Shown one piece after another: positions 15,299 through 17,427 of a stretch of DNA of 17,427 nucleotides; within the stretch, counting starts at the first letter, position 1, and each line of letters begins with the position of its first letter. The notes under the pieces are model-generated. The model did no database searches, was not told the DNA's origin, and was given only the letters and a program-made list of their open reading frames with translations. A program made the translations under genes and the position numbers. Location: positions 1-17,427 of the forward strand of contig CAJTPD010000016.1 in assembly GCA_910578105.1 (NCBI GenBank). The letters are read 5' to 3'. Source of the stretch: an uncultured Odoribacter sp. (GTDB lineage Bacteria > Bacteroidota > Bacteroidia > Bacteroidales > Marinifilaceae).

Positions 15299-15679
15299 AT
15301 GATGTTCAAAGCTATGTTAATTGCCGGATGCGGCGGATTTATCGGAACCTGCCTCCGCTTCTTAGTAGGTAAACTTGCTCACCACATGACAACTTCCCCT
15401 TTCCCGTGGGGTACTTTCGCTGTCAATATCATCGGTAGTTTTGTTATCGGAATCTTTTTCGGAATGGCTGAAAAAGCCCACCTTATTTCCGCCAACATGA
15501 ACGTGTTTCTCATCACCGGATTCTGCGGTGGTTTCACCACATTTTCGTCTTTCGCCGACGACATGTTTCTCCTTATGCAAAATAAACATTGGGGTTATTT
15601 CTCTACCTATCTGATTCTGAGTATTGTCTTAGGTATTGCTCTGGTATGGTTAGGTCGCAGCTTGGTTAAACCGGCATAA
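15299..15679 (+). CDS. crcB: Fluoride channel CrcB/Fluc
   Basis: The 126-residue product is a four-helix inner-membrane fluoride channel that works as a dual-topology dimer. Typical elements are GCGGFIGTCLRFLVGKL (about 10-26), PWGTFAVNIIGSFVIGIFFG (about 37-56) with the conserved Asn, and GFCGGFTTFSSFADD (about 81-95) whose Phe/Thr/Ser track carries fluoride. A single full-length gene means a homodimer. The start could be either of two adjacent ATGs (15299 or 15302). It follows the MFS gene by 44 bases, and that short gap holds no fluoride riboswitch, so it probably relies on read-through from the urease operon. A hairpin follows it. Confidence 0.95.
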   Translation: MMFKAMLIAGCGGFIGTCLRFLVGKLAHHMTTSPFPWGTFAVNIIGSFVIGIFFGMAEKAHLISANMNVFLITGFCGGFTTFSSFADDMFLLMQNKHWGYFSTYLILSIVLGIALVWLGRSLVKPA

Positions 15680-15685
15680 AAGATA

Positions 15686-15740
15686 TACGGAAACGGAACT
15701 GTCAAAGTCTGAATATTGATTTTGTCAGTCCCGTTCCGTA
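15686..15740. terminator. Imperfect hairpin between convergent crcB and MATE genes, likely bidirectional terminator
   Basis: TACGGAAACGGAACTG (15686-15701) is nearly complementary to CAGTCCCGTTCCGTA (15726-15740), with small bulges. It lies between the crcB stop (15679) and the MATE stop (15745) of convergent genes, the expected place for a shared terminator. There is no clear T-run on either side, which lowers the confidence. Confidence 0.45.
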
Positions 15741-15744
15741 AACC

Positions 15745-17133
15745 TTAACCCATAACACTAAAAATCTTTTCTTTGCGTTTGCAATAATACCAATATCCTG
15801 CCACATCTGCCAAAAACCAACCGATGGGAATAGCCCACCAAATTCCGAGTACTCCCCAAAAAGGAATAGCAGCCAAAACATATGCCAAAATAACCCTCGT
15901 TCCCAGAGAAAGGAAAGTCAATACAACCGACATTCCCGGACGTCTCACCGCCCGATAGAAACCATACAACAGAAACAGATAACCTATACCACAATAAAAA
16001 ATTCCTTCAATTCTCAAGTATCCCACTCCGACTGAAATAATTTCTGTTTCATGTACCGGCACAAAAATGAGCATCAAAGAACGGGCAAAAACAAAAACTA
16101 AAACGGATACAAAAATACAAAATAACGTAGTCGCCAAAAACGCCACACGTATTCCTTTACGAACACGCTCCCGGCAACCGGCTCCAAAATTCTGAGCAAT
16201 AAAAGTAGAAAAAGCATTACCAAAATCCTGAACAGGCATATAAGCAAACGAATCTATCTTTACAGCAGCAGCAAAGGCCGCCATAACAGTTGTCCCAAAA
16301 CTGTTTACCAGCCCCTGCACCATCAGTATACCGAAATTCATTACAGACTGCTGAACACAGGTTAGGGAAGAATAAGTAACAATTTCTTTTACTGTAGTCC
16401 ATTCCAGACACATATCTTCAAAACGAAACCGAAAATCCGGATAACGCCAGAGAGAATAAACACAAAGCCCGATACCCGAAACAGCCTGTGCAATTACGGT
16501 TGCCCACGCAGCACCCCGTACCCCCCAATCCAACCACAAAATAAAAACTAAATCAAGCACAATATTCAAAACCACAGCTATGGCCAGAAACCACAAAGGA
16601 GAAACGGAATCACCGATAGCACGAAGTAAGGAGGCATAATAGTTATAAAGAAAAGTAAAACCTATTCCCCAAAAAATAACCCACAAATAATCATGTATCA
16701 AAGGATATACTTCTACCGGAACCCGTAACCACTGCAAAATAGGGTCAATCCATACAAAAACACTGATATTCAAAAACAAAGCAACCAACCCGATAAACAC
16801 CAGGGATACATAAATACTACGTTTCAACGCCTTCTTATTTCCGGCACCATACTGCAAAGAAAAAATTGCCCCGCTTCCCATGCATAATCCTAAAAGTACA
16901 GAAGTCAGAAAAATCATCAGCGCATAAGCCGAACCAACAGCAGCCAAAGCGTCTGCCCCTAAAAACTGTCCCACAATCAGAGTATCGGCAATATTATAGA
17001 ATTGCTGTAATAAATTCCCTAAAATCATCGGGACCGCAAACCGCAACATACCCAGAGAAATATTTCCGGTAACAAGGCTCCGGGGCCTTCTGCCATCCTC
17101 TTGTGAAATTTCTAAAACCGACTTATCCTGCAT
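15745..17133 (-). CDS. MATE family multidrug/cation efflux transporter
   Basis: The 462-residue product has twelve predicted spans in two homologous halves, the normal size for the family. Recognisable stretches are the N-terminal GMLRFAVPMILGNLLQQFYN followed by ADTLIVGQFLGADALAAVG (together about 28-68), the matching second-half MVQGLVNSFGTTVMAAFAAA near 268, and a C-terminal IPFWGVLGIWWAIPIGW. It belongs to the MATE branch that exports drugs or cationic compounds using Na+ or H+ gradients. It is convergent with the urease-transporter array and separated from it by a hairpin, so it is probably an independent unit. Substrate is unknown. Confidence 0.93.
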   Translation of the reverse strand: MQDKSVLEISQEDGRRPRSLVTGNISLGMLRFAVPMILGNLLQQFYNIADTLIVGQFLGADALAAVGSAYALMIFLTSVLLGLCMGSGAIFSLQYGAGNKKALKRSIYVSLVFIGLVALFLNISVFVWIDPILQWLRVPVEVYPLIHDYLWVIFWGIGFTFLYNYYASLLRAIGDSVSPLWFLAIAVVLNIVLDLVFILWLDWGVRGAAWATVIAQAVSGIGLCVYSLWRYPDFRFRFEDMCLEWTTVKEIVTYSSLTCVQQSVMNFGILMVQGLVNSFGTTVMAAFAAAVKIDSFAYMPVQDFGNAFSTFIAQNFGAGCRERVRKGIRVAFLATTLFCIFVSVLVFVFARSLMLIFVPVHETEIISVGVGYLRIEGIFYCGIGYLFLLYGFYRAVRRPGMSVVLTFLSLGTRVILAYVLAAIPFWGVLGIWWAIPIGWFLADVAGYWYYCKRKEKIFSVMG

Positions 17134-17427
17134 AGTGCAATTCTTCGATAGTGTTTCCAGAATATGTAAATACCGGTTGAACCCAACCGCCTAAAATCGC
17201 AAAAATACTGAAAACAAAGAAAGCAGGCTATTTTGTAACAGAAATTCTATTCCCCATTTTATCATTTCTTTTTTTAATTTCTAAACTAAATTTTAGAACA
17301 GATAGCAAACTTATATTGGGACCTATATTCTCTAAATCATGATATTCATATCTTCATAAATATTATAATGGAAGGTAATTATATACAATCTTAACCCTTA
17401 AAATAAAACTCCTTAATTATCGGTATA
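17134..17427. other. Intergenic region upstream of the MATE gene
   Basis: No gene is visible on either strand in this AT-rich end of the window. It holds two small symmetries: a hairpin CGGTTG-AACC-CAACCG at 17174-17189, which would lie in the leader of the MATE mRNA, and a 7-bp dyad TTCTAAA-N6-TTTAGAA at 17279-17298 that could be an operator. A minus-strand TTTG followed 17 bases later by TAGTTTAG (17281-17309) resembles a Bacteroidetes promoter imperfectly. All three are weak calls. Confidence 0.4.

Overview
The window is chromosomal DNA of a Bacteroidota bacterium, most likely of the order Bacteroidales. The evidence is a TonB-dependent receptor built into a metal-uptake operon, A-rich translation starts without strong Shine-Dalgarno sequences, moderate AT-richness with many CCGG tetranucleotides, and the style of the urease and exonuclease proteins. 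The species cannot be fixed from the sequence. No rRNA, tRNA, CRISPR array, intact insertion sequence or prophage was seen.

Layout. Positions 1-224 hold the first 74 codons of a DnaQ-fold exonuclease on the minus strand, cut by the window edge. Positions 332-6517 form a minus-strand metal or metal-chelate uptake operon. In transcription order it encodes a TonB-dependent receptor, a lipoprotein-like substrate-binding protein, a FecCD-type permease, an ABC ATPase, a fusion of a TsaA/TrmO-like domain with an FmdE domain, and a 37-residue membrane peptide. Positions 6518-7165 are the divergent regulatory region, with two related dyad symmetries and a possible small or decayed minus-strand gene. 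Positions 7166-12791 are a complete plus-strand urease operon in the order ureA, ureB, ureC, ureE, ureF, ureG, ureD. A long imperfect hairpin of 7-bp repeats lies between ureC and ureE. Downstream on the same strand are a urea transporter, a major facilitator superfamily (MFS) transporter of unknown substrate and a CrcB fluoride channel, ending at 15679. A hairpin at 15686-15740 separates these from a convergent MATE efflux gene at 15745-17133. The last 294 bases hold no visible gene.

How it fits together. Urease needs two nickel ions per active site. The plus operon supplies the enzyme, the UreDEFG metallochaperones and urea entry. The divergent minus operon looks like an outer-membrane-to-cytoplasm metal route comparable to the FrpB4/NiuBDE nickel route of Helicobacter, so nickel is the leading substrate, by inference. 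Each divergent operon is preceded by a dyad of the form ATTRACA-N16/17-TGTYAAT, which suggests shared, possibly NikR-like, metal control. CrcB may protect urease, since fluoride is a known urease inhibitor. The least explained parts are the TsaA-FmdE fusion, the 37-residue membrane peptide and the MFS transporter.
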